Virus record (IMG/VR): IMGVR_UViG_3300037460_000163 | Coordinates: 1 to 41,826 of that record | Direction: 5' to 3' (one strand) | Source of the DNA: a virus | Length of the DNA stretch: 41,826 nucleotides | Shown: positions 1-9,000 of the stretch, piece by piece | Position numbering within the stretch: the first letter of the stretch is position 1 | How the letters are laid out: every line of letters starts with the position of its first letter | The notes under the pieces: generated by a model | What the model was told of the DNA's origin: nothing | Databases searched by the model: none | The model's input: only the letters and a program-made list of their open reading frames with translations | Position numbers and translations under genes: made by a program

Positions 1-6
1 ATGTAC

Positions 7-36
7 AGGGGGGGTACCAATCGCGAGACCCCCCCT
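7..36 (-). terminator. GC-rich hairpin after the last gene
   Basis: A perfect 9-bp inverted repeat (arms 7-15 and 28-36, each with a run of seven G or C) around a 12-nt loop lies just after the stop of the 112-aa gene on the minus strand. It looks like a transcription terminator for the leftmost operon. No U-tract can be seen because the window ends 6 bases later. The loop contains TCTCGC, the same hexamer that opens the promoter elements elsewhere in the window. Confidence 0.5.
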
Positions 37-41
37 ACCCT

Positions 42-380
42 TTACGCATTCTCTACGATAGGGAAGGAGGTAGTCTTTGAGCGATCGGCAAAAGTTTTTC
101 TTTTAACTCCAACATAAATTCCTAAAACATTTAGTTTTAAGATCTCATGTATTGCTAGATTAATAGCGAGGGCTTCCTCAATTTCACTTAACTCACGAGA
201 ACTTAAAACGATTCTTGCTAAGTAAGCACAAGTGTTGTAACCTTGACGGACGTCAAAAGCAAACCATTGTTCCCATTGTATAAAAGGATTAAAAGGATTG
301 TCAAGAGTTGTTAACATTAATTCATCTTCAACAATCTCTTTAAGTTCCTTTGGTCTATTAGTATTGTCATTAGTATCCAT
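42..380 (-). CDS. Conserved phage protein of unknown function (112 aa)
   Basis: Last gene of the leftmost operon, 6 nt after the RNA-polymerase-like gene. The N-terminal third holds the segment DNPFNPFIQWEQWFAFD, followed by a Gly-Tyr-x-Thr-Cys-x-x-Leu-Ala-Arg run and a predicted helix (about residues 62-85). I recognise the DNPxNPFxQWxxW...YLARI pattern from small proteins of other Gram-positive-type siphoviruses but know no function for it. There is no signal peptide or membrane segment. Its tight linkage to the polymerase-like gene suggests a shared role or shared timing. The gene end is followed by a GC hairpin. Coding status is well supported by operon spacing and composition; function is unknown. 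Confidence 0.8.
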   Translation of the reverse strand: MDTNDNTNRPKELKEIVEDELMLTTLDNPFNPFIQWEQWFAFDVRQGYNTCAYLARIVLSSRELSEIEEALAINLAIHEILKLNVLGIYVGVKRKTFADRSKTTSFPIVENA

Positions 381-386
381 AACTTT

Positions 387-3068
387 TTATCCTTCACTTT
401 CAAGGGCACTGGTTATTGTACTGACAGCTACTCCTAGGGCATCAGCTATCTCTGATGGCGTATAGCCTGATGCTTTCATGGTGCGTGCTCTTGTCATCTT
501 GGTGGGGGTCATAACTGTTGCTGTGCGGGGCATTGCCCGGGTCTTAAGCTTAGTGGTATCCGTGTTGAGTAGTACCTGCCGTAGCTTAGAGGGGGAGATG
601 GCGCCGGCCTGAATTGCTAACCACTCCCGGTCTGTTATCGGAATGTCCTGCTTCTTGGCTCCGTATCTAGTACGGGCTTCTTCTATAGCTTGGGTCTTAA
701 CTTTTTTTAACTCCGCCTCCTCCATATGGGGGTTGTCTTTCTTCTTGGCGGTGATCCAATTGTTCGCCATAAGCTGAGCCTTTCTTTCCAAGGGTTTGTT
801 TCTAAAAGCTAGGGCTAACTTGTTCGTAAGACTATGATACTCTGGATCAAAGGTGTCTCTTGCTGATCGTGAATAGGGAATGTCTCCTGTTCTTTCTATA
901 GCACGTCTAGCCTTATTAGCCTGGGCCTTTAGTTTGTTTGCATGAGCTGCATAGAGAGCTTCCATAGGAGTACCTGAAGATAGCTCATAGGCATCATCGG
1001 TTACTTTCATGCGCTTCGTTTTGGTCTTAAGCTTAATCACCTTTCCCTTCTCAGTGACATACGTTGCGCCCGTTTCTCTATACAATTTCTCTCCTGTATC
1101 AGGATCAACATAGAAGCGTTTCTTTCTACCAGTCTTAGGGTCTACTCTGTAAACTCCTTGTTTTCTTTCATCTATCCGTGCTTCAGCACCGGCCCTAGAA
1201 ATTAGAGTAGCTGCGCCTGCTGTTGTCTTGCCTTGATACTTTTCTTTTAGCTTACCTATGCCGTTATCTATGGCCGATTGTTTGTAATTCAATCCTTTTT
1301 CTGCATCGATAACAACCATTGAGTGACGAACAGCACGGGCTATCTCAGTAGGAGAAGCCCCTTTAATCGTCATGTCAGTAATAAGATTTGATACTTTACC
1401 CATCTCCATTTGCTTTACTTTGGGGGTAATAGTTTTCATACCCTCATACCCTGGATAAGAAGATTCAGGATCAAAGTCTTTTAATCCAGCCAGAGGTTTA
1501 GAGGTTTTAATTACACGTTGTTTATTAGATATGACAATGACTGTATCTCCATCAAAGTCAGCACCTGACATTAGATTAGCTACTTTAGGATTAATCCCAA
1601 CAGCATCTTTAGCCACACCAATTAAACCCTTAGCTTCTGCATTTCGATTATTCACAATAAGCGTGGGGACCTCAAATGTACCCCCATGGGGGTGTCTAAT
1701 AAGAACTACTGGTTCTCCATTTCTAAAATTAGGAGCATAAACTTCTGTCTCTTTAATAGAATTAAATGGCAATAACACTTGAGATTCTTGTCTTGGTAAA
1801 GCAGCAGCTTTAAGATGCACAGAGGCAGCATCTGCTCCATCAGCATAAGCTTGCAATAAAGCTTTCTTTACAGTAGGGTTTGTTAGAGACATAATCTCAT
1901 TAAACTCTTCTTCACTGAGCTTTATTGCCATATTTAATTGCTGCTTGGCAAGCGCTGACGTTTGTTTCGATAAGATTTGAGAAGACAAAGTCTTAGTCCA
2001 CTTACTCCATGATCCTTCTTCACCAGCACCAGGTACAGAACCCACAATGTTTAATGCTGATAATTGTTTTTTACCATTAGCATCTATATAATGTTTCTGC
2101 CGTAACGTAGTGCCAAACGGATTATCTGGATCATCCTTCATAAGTTTATAAATTTCTGTAGTAGGTGTTCCTTTTGGTTTATTTGTGTTATAAACAACAT
2201 CATAACCAACAGGCATCTCTTTGGAATACATAGCCATGCCTTTCATGTAGTATTTACCATCAACACCAACACGAACTTGGGCATAACTTGCAGTTCCTAA
2301 ATCAAGCTCTTCAACACCTTGACGAAGCTGAAGTACACCATCTTTATTTGAGCCGCCTTCATCACCATAACGAATCATTATTCTATCGCCGCTTATACTG
2401 CGAACAGGCTCAAGGCCTAAGAAAGATCGGCCCAAATCTTCAGAATAATCATCAACCATAGAGATCTGATCTCGATTCTGTTTGACCTCTGCCCAAGTAG
2501 CTTCCGGATGGGCTAGCACTTTCAAAGTCGTATAGTTTCCGGTTGTAACTTGTTTTTCTTGTAACCCAAATAGTTTATAGCCCTTTTCTTTCAACATGGC
2601 TATTGCCGTTCTTAACTTTGTTGGTGCTATACCTAAATGCTGTTCTACACCAATTCCAACATCAATGTATTTTTTATTGTCAACGGCGTCTTTTAGTACT
2701 GCGGCTATGGTCGCTGCAGTTGCAGCCTTTTCTTTCAAAGCAGGGTCTAATAGAGAACGAATAGAAGACTCATTGCGCCCCATTCGTTCTCCAATAGCCA
2801 CATTAGAATAACCTTTCTCTTTAAGACGATAGGCCATAGCGTAATCTGCCGCCCGTTTTTCTGCCTTCGCAATGGAGCGCATATCACGTAGTTCTCTACT
2901 GTTTATTCCCATACCAACAGCAATTTCCATATCTGATAGGCCTTCAGTCTTTAAACTGGTATAATCACCTAGAAAATCGCCAGTTCTTTGATATGCATCT
3001 CCCCCAGAGCCCCAAGGATATCTTCCGGAGTGACGTTTCGTACCATAATGCCTGATTACTTTTGCCAT
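387..3068 (-). CDS. RNA-polymerase-like double-psi beta-barrel protein with HTH segments
   Basis: An 893-aa protein. Residues 502-508 read GADFDGD, the Mg-binding DxDxD signature of the large beta-prime-type barrel of cellular RNA polymerases and of single-chain phage enzymes such as SPbeta YonO. Upstream, the stretch with IRHPHGG (about 457-463) and AVGINPKVANLM (489-500) fits the run-up to that loop. Two helix-turn-helix-like segments lie near the N-terminus (about 42-66 and 84-107) and one at the C-terminus (about 862-888). The first 20 residues (HYGTKRHSGRYPWGSG) resemble the HYGxKGMKWGVR motif of two small head-region proteins at 37227-37884. It likely transcribes phage genes, or acts as a primase or RNA-templated enzyme of that fold; virion packaging is conceivable. 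It overlaps the upstream nuclease gene by 13 nt. The motif assignment is direct; the exact activity is inference. Confidence 0.72.
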   Translation of the reverse strand: MAKVIRHYGTKRHSGRYPWGSGGDAYQRTGDFLGDYTSLKTEGLSDMEIAVGMGINSRELRDMRSIAKAEKRAADYAMAYRLKEKGYSNVAIGERMGRNESSIRSLLDPALKEKAATAATIAAVLKDAVDNKKYIDVGIGVEQHLGIAPTKLRTAIAMLKEKGYKLFGLQEKQVTTGNYTTLKVLAHPEATWAEVKQNRDQISMVDDYSEDLGRSFLGLEPVRSISGDRIMIRYGDEGGSNKDGVLQLRQGVEELDLGTASYAQVRVGVDGKYYMKGMAMYSKEMPVGYDVVYNTNKPKGTPTTEIYKLMKDDPDNPFGTTLRQKHYIDANGKKQLSALNIVGSVPGAGEEGSWSKWTKTLSSQILSKQTSALAKQQLNMAIKLSEEEFNEIMSLTNPTVKKALLQAYADGADAASVHLKAAALPRQESQVLLPFNSIKETEVYAPNFRNGEPVVLIRHPHGGTFEVPTLIVNNRNAEAKGLIGVAKDAVGINPKVANLMSGADFDGDTVIVISNKQRVIKTSKPLAGLKDFDPESSYPGYEGMKTITPKVKQMEMGKVSNLITDMTIKGASPTEIARAVRHSMVVIDAEKGLNYKQSAIDNGIGKLKEKYQGKTTAGAATLISRAGAEARIDERKQGVYRVDPKTGRKKRFYVDPDTGEKLYRETGATYVTEKGKVIKLKTKTKRMKVTDDAYELSSGTPMEALYAAHANKLKAQANKARRAIERTGDIPYSRSARDTFDPEYHSLTNKLALAFRNKPLERKAQLMANNWITAKKKDNPHMEEAELKKVKTQAIEEARTRYGAKKQDIPITDREWLAIQAGAISPSKLRQVLLNTDTTKLKTRAMPRTATVMTPTKMTRARTMKASGYTPSEIADALGVAVSTITSALESEG

Positions 3069-3628
3069 GGATTATGCTCCTCCGATTTGAATTCCTCGAT
3101 CTTCTTGTCGAAGTATATGATTTTTTCCATAATGCGCCGAATGTCGACATGCGCCGGTTCGTGCAATATGATCTTAGTGGATTGATAGATTCGCAATTCA
3201 ATATCTATGTTCTTTGGTAATTGATCGTATTCTAAACAAAATAAGGCTGAGTAAACTTCGAGCTGTTCCATTGATACACGGGACAACCCTGTTTTTAAAT
3301 CATGAACTCTTAGCAAATTACTTCTAAAACTAATTGCATCACAAGTTCCGAACGCATTATATGAATAAAATAGTATTTGTTCTGGCGCCATTCGATAACC
3401 AATAGCATCATTAACAAACTGATTTACCGGACTTTTAGTTTTTGGAAGCTTGATTCCTAATAAAATTGCTTGACTAGCAAAATCATGAAGGGCTGTTCCA
3501 CGATATTGAGCTTGCGATTTCGCATAAGCGTCCCGAAGCTTTTCCTCATCATAGTTTAACCAATGATAGTTGGAGGCCGATAGAAACGCATGCCGATCAG
3601 TTAGCTCGTAATGCGGATTAAATTTCAT
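3056..3628 (-). CDS. PD-(D/E)XK nuclease, RecB/Cas4-like
   Basis: A 190-aa protein with the ordered motifs of the RecB/Cas4-like PD-(D/E)XK fold: a His in GTALHDF (H48), GTCDAI (D97), VHDLKTG (D110, K112), and QLEVYSALF (Q122, Y126). These supply the metal-binding acidic residues, the catalytic lysine and the QxxxY motif. No cysteine cluster is visible, so an iron-sulfur Cas4 form is unlikely. It probably degrades or processes DNA during replication or recombination. The gene overlaps the VRR-NUC gene upstream by 4 nt and the polymerase-like gene downstream by 13 nt, so all are likely translated from one transcript starting near 3975. Confidence 0.8.
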   Translation of the reverse strand: MKFNPHYELTDRHAFLSASNYHWLNYDEEKLRDAYAKSQAQYRGTALHDFASQAILLGIKLPKTKSPVNQFVNDAIGYRMAPEQILFYSYNAFGTCDAISFRSNLLRVHDLKTGLSRVSMEQLEVYSALFCLEYDQLPKNIDIELRIYQSTKIILHEPAHVDIRRIMEKIIYFDKKIEEFKSEEHNPWQK

Positions 3629-3933
3629 CTACGCACCGCACTCCGCCTTGCAGCAGCATCCAATTCATCAAGAATCCTGTCTGTATTTGACGGATATATA
3701 AACCTTGAAAAGGAAAGCTCATCCAGCGTATCAACCCAGAATTCTTGGTTCGGTCGATAAGCTGAAAATTGAGTCCGTTTAACTTCCAAAGCGGCCCAGA
3801 AATTATTTTGCAAAAATAATAAATCGGGAAAACCTTGAATGTATGACGAATCGGTCTTTAACACGACTGCTCCGGGAAACTGCTCTTCAAGTTCCCTAAT
3901 TATAGAAGCTTGTGTTGTGCTTTCTGAAGCCAT
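3625..3933 (-). CDS. VRR-NUC family nuclease
   Basis: A 102-aa protein with the compact VRR-NUC layout: an N-terminal helix with E/Q residues, then PGAVVLKTDSS, QGFPDLLF (D37) and ALEVKR (E50, K52), followed by RPNQ. D37, E50 and K52 match the D...ExK catalytic core. Stand-alone VRR-NUC proteins of phages are thought to act on branched DNA as resolvases or on replication intermediates. It is the first gene after the promoter-like element at 3984-4010 and leads the nuclease-polymerase operon. The ATG has AAGGAG 8 nt upstream. Confidence 0.82.
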   Translation of the reverse strand: MASESTTQASIIRELEEQFPGAVVLKTDSSYIQGFPDLLFLQNNFWAALEVKRTQFSAYRPNQEFWVDTLDELSFSRFIYPSNTDRILDELDAAARRSAVRR

Positions 3934-3950
3934 GTGAACTCCTTACGGAC

Positions 3951-3983
3951 AAAAAAGAAGAGTACTTTTCTCACTCTCCTTCT
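3951..3983 (-). terminator. Intrinsic terminator or attenuator in leader of nuclease operon
   Basis: On the minus strand an 11-bp stem (two G-U pairs; arms 3973-3983 and 3953-3963) with a 9-nt loop is followed by a run of six T. It lies directly downstream of the promoter-like -10 at 3984-3989 and upstream of the VRR-NUC ribosome binding site. If that promoter is used, the hairpin would be the first thing transcribed and would act as an attenuator. Otherwise it terminates transcription from the 69-aa gene. Confidence 0.6.
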
Positions 3984-4010
3984 ATAATAGTCTTTGTTTT
4001 TAACGCGAGA
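3984..4010 (-). promoter_or_regulatory. Promoter-like element TCTCGC-N15-TATTAT
   Basis: Minus-strand TCTCGC (4005-4010) followed by exactly 15 nt and TATTAT (3984-3989). Three other sites (15156-15186, 17136-17166, 17498-17528) have the same spacing with TATAAT. This copy has a weaker -10 and lacks the TACA...TGTA dyad of the others. It would drive the VRR-NUC, RecB-like nuclease, RNA-polymerase-like and 112-aa genes. Confidence 0.5.
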
Positions 4011-4023
4011 AAAAGAAATACCT

Positions 4024-4233
4024 CTATGTTACTAGAGGCAGTTCAATTGTGTGAGCTTCAATAATCTCCTTGATGATTTCGTCATTGGTTAAAGTTCTTT
4101 GCATAACATAGTCTATTACTGTCTGCATCGTAGGACCATCATTCTTTACATTGAAATTTCTTTCTTTGTGCAGTCTTTTGATTACTACGGTGGAGCGATA
4201 TAACGTACCTATCATGTGTATGGACTTAAACAT
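4024..4233 (-). CDS. Hypothetical protein (69 aa)
   Basis: A short protein with an N-terminal basic half (HMIGTLYRSTVVIKRLHKER) and an acidic helical C-terminal half with EIIKEIIEAH. The start was placed at the ATG at 4233, with AAAGGA 9 nt upstream, rather than at the TTG at 4251 that is part of the Shine-Dalgarno. No known domain recognised. It sits between the SF2 helicase gene and the promoter/attenuator of the nuclease operon, so it may end the replication operon. Confidence 0.6.
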   Translation of the reverse strand: MFKSIHMIGTLYRSTVVIKRLHKERNFNVKNDGPTMQTVIDYVMQRTLTNDEIIKEIIEAHTIELPLVT

Positions 4234-4281
4234 TGTGTTCAATCCTTTCAAGATTTTAGTTTATTGGCTTCTCATAATAGG

Positions 4282-5490
4282 CTATGTAACTCTCGCGAAT
4301 TTCATGTCCGATTCGTTAAAATTTTTCTTGTGCATGATTGCTTTTCTTATTGCTTGATCTATCCATGACGGAGACGCAATTCTGTAGTAATACAGATTCG
4401 CAAAGGGCGTATTCATTCTATCTATACGACCCGCTGCTTGTGTCATTATTCTATATGAATAGTTTAGCGAATAGAAGACGATGACGTTTGTCTCAATGCA
4501 ATTCCAACCTTCACTTCCAGATAAGTATTGAACTAGGTAAGCCCAGTTCTCTCCTTCCGGTAAAGGCTCATGTTTGTGACCATTCCACTCTGCCACCTCT
4601 ACACCTGAAATTTCTTTAAGCGTACGCAAAATCTCTAACTCATAGTTAAAGTTATAAAAGATTATTATTTTTCTGTGTTTTTCTAATAACTCTTTTATAA
4701 TGTTAAGTCGTGTCGGATCACTGTTAACAACCTTGCGTACTGCAACGAATAACTCACTGATTTGTTTTATTGGTTTGTCTGTGAACGGGTTCCATCTTTT
4801 TTGTGTAACAAGTTTTAACTTGTCTTTATCATAGTTGGCCCATAAAGTTTTATAGATACTCTTTGTTTTTTTTTCATACTTCATCATCACGATAACTTCT
4901 TGCTTAAGTCTATTCAAACGACTCTCTTCAAGAAATCTCTCAACTTTAGGAAACCTAACAAACGAATTATATACAACATGACGTCGTATAAACTGAGTTC
5001 TGTTTTTATAAAAGTTATTAGCCACGAATACGGGAATATAATCCATCCACGTATCACCTGGCGTAGCACTCAACAAAATCCAATTGTTTTTCTTTGTAAC
5101 TTTGATAAACGATTTAACCCATGCTCCAGAACCTACAACTCGCTGCTCGTCAAATATAAAGAATGCGTTGTCAACATCGACATACTTCTTGATATTGTTC
5201 CAAGAGTCAACTTTGACCTGGACGCCATTTATACTTGAATCTCTATCGGTAGCTAATGCAAACTTAGCACACTCGCGTTCCCAGTCAAGAGTGTCTCGTT
5301 TTTTTGCAGTAGTGATGATATATAGATCTTTTAACGGATTACCATGGCACTCTACAACATAGTAATAGTATACCGAAGTGATAGACTTACCAGAACCGAC
5401 CCCACCACAAAGGATGGAGCCGGTTTTTAGCTGGTTTACAGCGTCAAGCTGATATGGGAATAGCTTACTCTTCCCAAGTGTCCGATTCAT
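4282..5490 (-). CDS. SF2 DNA helicase (Snf2/RecG-like phage helicase)
   Basis: A 402-aa protein with superfamily 2 motifs in order: YQLDAV (about 13-18), Walker A GGVGSGKS (29-36), a DExx-box variant FDEQR (113-117), SATPGDTW (141-148, motif III), and QAAGRIDRMNTP (motif VI, near 360). Motif V is probably within SEGWNC. It is likely a replication or repair translocase working with the SSB and polymerase encoded upstream. The start was placed at the ATG at 5490, which overlaps the SSB gene end by 26 nt and suggests translational coupling. The longer reading from 5550 would overlap SSB by 86 nt and is less likely. Middle residues 150-260 carry a basic helical insert. Confidence 0.82.
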   Translation of the reverse strand: MNRTLGKSKLFPYQLDAVNQLKTGSILCGGVGSGKSITSVYYYYVVECHGNPLKDLYIITTAKKRDTLDWERECAKFALATDRDSSINGVQVKVDSWNNIKKYVDVDNAFFIFDEQRVVGSGAWVKSFIKVTKKNNWILLSATPGDTWMDYIPVFVANNFYKNRTQFIRRHVVYNSFVRFPKVERFLEESRLNRLKQEVIVMMKYEKKTKSIYKTLWANYDKDKLKLVTQKRWNPFTDKPIKQISELFVAVRKVVNSDPTRLNIIKELLEKHRKIIIFYNFNYELEILRTLKEISGVEVAEWNGHKHEPLPEGENWAYLVQYLSGSEGWNCIETNVIVFYSLNYSYRIMTQAAGRIDRMNTPFANLYYYRIASPSWIDQAIRKAIMHKKNFNESDMKFARVT

Positions 5491-5989
5491 CACCGTCTTG
5501 CCCACTAACAGGAACGTCTCGGTATTTCTTAGCGAGTTCATCCTCCACAATGGTTACATACATGGTTTTAAGATAGGCTTTTACACCTGTCTTATTATTC
5601 AGCTCCCAGTTGTAAGGACGGATAATTAAGTCCACTGTTTCGAACTCCGCCCAATCGAGAATGTTGACCGTGTCTTCGTCCAGGAACTGTCGACCAGTTC
5701 CAGTAATGAGAGTGATCTTTGGGGGGTAACGTAAGTACTTCACCTCTACAGGCAAATATGCTTGGCGCTCTTCGTCCGGATCGCGAGGTTCCAAAAACTT
5801 CACATTCCACCCATCATCAACCAAAGTTTTTGCTAATTCTGCTTCCAGAAATATACAGAAATTTCGGCTGCCAGCTCGGTTAAACTGGCTTTCTTTGCCT
5901 GTGAAATTGCGAAATCCAATTCGCGCATTCTCCACCGTTATGTTACTATTTACTTCGGGTGGTGCTTCTTCTTTTTTTTTACGTACCAT
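5465..5989 (-). CDS. Single-stranded DNA-binding protein
   Basis: A 174-aa protein with an N-terminal GFRNFTGKESQFNRAGSRNF segment, DGWNVKFLEPRD, a YPPKITLITG strand pair, DWAEFETVDLIIRPYNW and TGVKAYLKTMYVTI. This pattern matches an OB-fold SSB family that I know from actinobacteriophages and other Gram-positive-type phages. The C-terminus is short and acidic with an aromatic (DESDTWEE), as expected for a partner-binding tail. It lies between the polymerase fusion and the SF2 helicase, consistent with a replication operon. It has AAAGGAG upstream of the ATG. Confidence 0.82.
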   Translation of the reverse strand: MVRKKKEEAPPEVNSNITVENARIGFRNFTGKESQFNRAGSRNFCIFLEAELAKTLVDDGWNVKFLEPRDPDEERQAYLPVEVKYLRYPPKITLITGTGRQFLDEDTVNILDWAEFETVDLIIRPYNWELNNKTGVKAYLKTMYVTIVEDELAKKYRDVPVSGQDGDESDTWEE

Positions 5990-6001
5990 TTGAAACTCCT
6001 T

Positions 6002-9000
6002 TCAATTGACTAACTCGTCGAATTCACAGAATTCGGATAAATGAGCGACCGCTTTATCAACTAGGTATCGGAAATAATCTAAATTGATATCATCTTCTTT
6101 ACCTGTTTCTTGAACGGCCTGTGCTTCCAACCAACGCCAACCTTTTGTTCCTGTGGCGGCATAGTACTTCCCTTCTTTTTCTCGCATAAGGGACCCGCCG
6201 CCAAAGCCTGGTTTGATCGGTACAAAGCTACCAGCTTTACCAACAAACTGATAGTTGTGTTCATCTTCTTCTAGTTCTTCGTTCATGTCTAAATATAAAG
6301 CTGTGGTGACTGCTTTTGCTTCACACATGTCCCAAAAGTCTATAGGTTCGTGACTGAACAAAGTTTTGAAAATATACGGATGCTGAAACTCTGCACCCGT
6401 AGCGGCCCAATGACCATCTTCAGCATCACGCGCAACATACACCGCGTCATTAACTAAGCAGAAAGTATCATACGTCGCCTCATGCTCAAACGTATAGCCG
6501 TATTCTTTACCAAAATTCTTAACGAAATTAATCGCTTTCTTTGTAGCTTTTGGCAGTTTTACGCTATCGGTTTTAATATGAGCGACCGTAATACCCTCTT
6601 CTTTTAGTGCATGCTTTAAATCTATCATAAAAAGACTACCTCGTTTCGCAACAATGTTATCTTTATTTCTCAAATCTTTGAACTTATTCGCAAACTTTGC
6701 CGAAGTTAATCCATAGACGATGTTGATAATGATCTTTAATGCATATGCCAAAGCGTCGGCATCATCTGTAGAACCAAGATGTTTATCAAGAGTACCGCCC
6801 AATAAGCCCCTAGCTTTCTTATAATCTTTGTGTTTGATTGCCAAACGCGCAGATATAATCTCGCTATAGTTCTTTGTATAAGGACCGAATAGGTCGAGAA
6901 GCTCGATACTAGTAGGATGCATGGACGCAATGTCCAATAACGCCACATCCCGATAGAATCCTGGTTCCGCATAAACATAGCCGCCTTCTTTCGGGTCTTC
7001 ATCTCGATATAAACTCTTTCCAGCATCAAATGTATACCCGGGAAACATTTCACTAAGGTCAGTATAAATGAAACTATTCTGTGGCCTTGGGTCGTTACCA
7101 AATATAATCTTTGATGTTTGCGACAACGTACTGTCATTAACAGATAAACCACTTAGATCTGCAAGGATTTGTCTAGCGACAAAGTCCTGTGCTCGAGAAT
7201 TAAACACTTTCTCTGTGGCTTTAACATCGTTATCACAATACTCAATCGCTTGGGGCCAATGCTCTTCTGCCAGCGGTTCATCCCACGGAAATGGGAGTTC
7301 TTGGTGATGGATTCCAAGTTCTATCTGAAACTTTTTTAAGCTTTGTTTCTTAGAACTGAAATCATACACGTCGGCATAAGAAATGTTATAAGCCTCACCA
7401 AACAAGTCTCGTCTTCCACCTCCGATTATTTTCTTGCTAAGTTCATAGATCTGCTGATTATCATACCCGATGTATCTTGCATACAGTATATGATTATCAT
7501 ACCGGCGATTATTAAACCCGACAAGCCTGAGCTTCATCAAGTCTTCAATTTCTTGACCGGTGGGATTAATCATGTGAATACATTCGTTTTCTTCACTCTC
7601 TGTATCTTGATACTTCCAGTTCACAAGAAAGAGGTTCGGATATACTTCAACATCGAAGAACGCTAACCGTTCATCTTCATAGGTTGTAACACTCGAGCTC
7701 GCCTCTTCCGAAGCAAACTGCATGGTACTAACCAATTTAACTGCATATTGGGATTGATTTGTACTGTTAACCGCAAAGGCAAGAATTGCAGGGCGCATAT
7801 CACGAACGTCGTACGGTGTGTCCGATTCGTATGCATCTTGAAGTATCTTATAGATGAAGTCGATGCTTGGCTTAGTGCCAGGATGAATCTCCTTCTTAAG
7901 ATTTCTTGTTATCAAATCACGAAGACCCTTCTCACTTTTAACTGTTTCAAAGTTTATCATTTTTTTCTTCTTTAGCGGTATACCAGTGGATATATGTGCA
8001 ACTGGATTGCTATTACATTTACTTACCTTTCGGCGTAAAGCCGAATCTCCGACAAATACTTTTACTTCTATCCCTTCGTCGTATACACGACTTAACCTGG
8101 CAGGATCTTCACCGGTGTAAATATAGTGGAGATGTATGCCTTGTTGGGACTTACTAAACTCTGCATAAGTCGGGGGCCATTTCGTCGCAGCTTCTAGATT
8201 TAATTCAGGCGACTTGTTTCCATCATCGTCACGAATATCAAAGTCTATTACTATATGATTCAGCGGAAGCTGAACATAATGTAACTTGTTTGTCTTTAGA
8301 CTTGATACTTTTGTTTTCACTTTATCCCACTTCTTCTGTGGGGTTTCATAAGTAGCAGATGCATATTGCGCTGGACAAGCAGCAATAACCTCGTCAAGCA
8401 AAGACGTAGTTTCTTCAAGAGCTAACCATCCCGGAGGAGGCGTTTTAAACTCTTGTCTTTTATCTTTAAACTTTCCCTGAATTAATTCAGAGTAATAGTT
8501 ACGACGCTGCTTACCATCTACCCACGCTCTATCTTCAAAGTTTTCAAAATAGTTTTTTAATTCGTCACGAAATTTGTACTTTGGTATTTTGTAATCAATT
8601 AAGGACTCTTCACAGAACTCTTTATACATTGTCCATGCTTGAGCTAGAGTTACTCCGCCTTCTTGGACAAAATCATAATAATGTGTTTCAACAAAGTTGA
8701 AAAAGACGTCCGTTTCAAATATCATTCCTAATGGACGATAGGTAGAATAGTAATTCTTTCCTAGTTTTCTGTACACATCTAAACACTGTTGCGCTATTGC
8801 GCCAAGTTCAAAGTCCATCCTTGATACTAAGCTGTAGTACTGATTAACAGGCACCGTATCGCCGCTCGGTTGTACATCAATCAATCTGCGAATGATGCCT
8901 GACTTTGCGTCGGTAATCTTGACGGGCTTGTTGGTGGCCATAAACAGAAAAGCATTTGCACGAGCCATATAGCTCGGTTTATACTTTTCGTTCATGGTCA

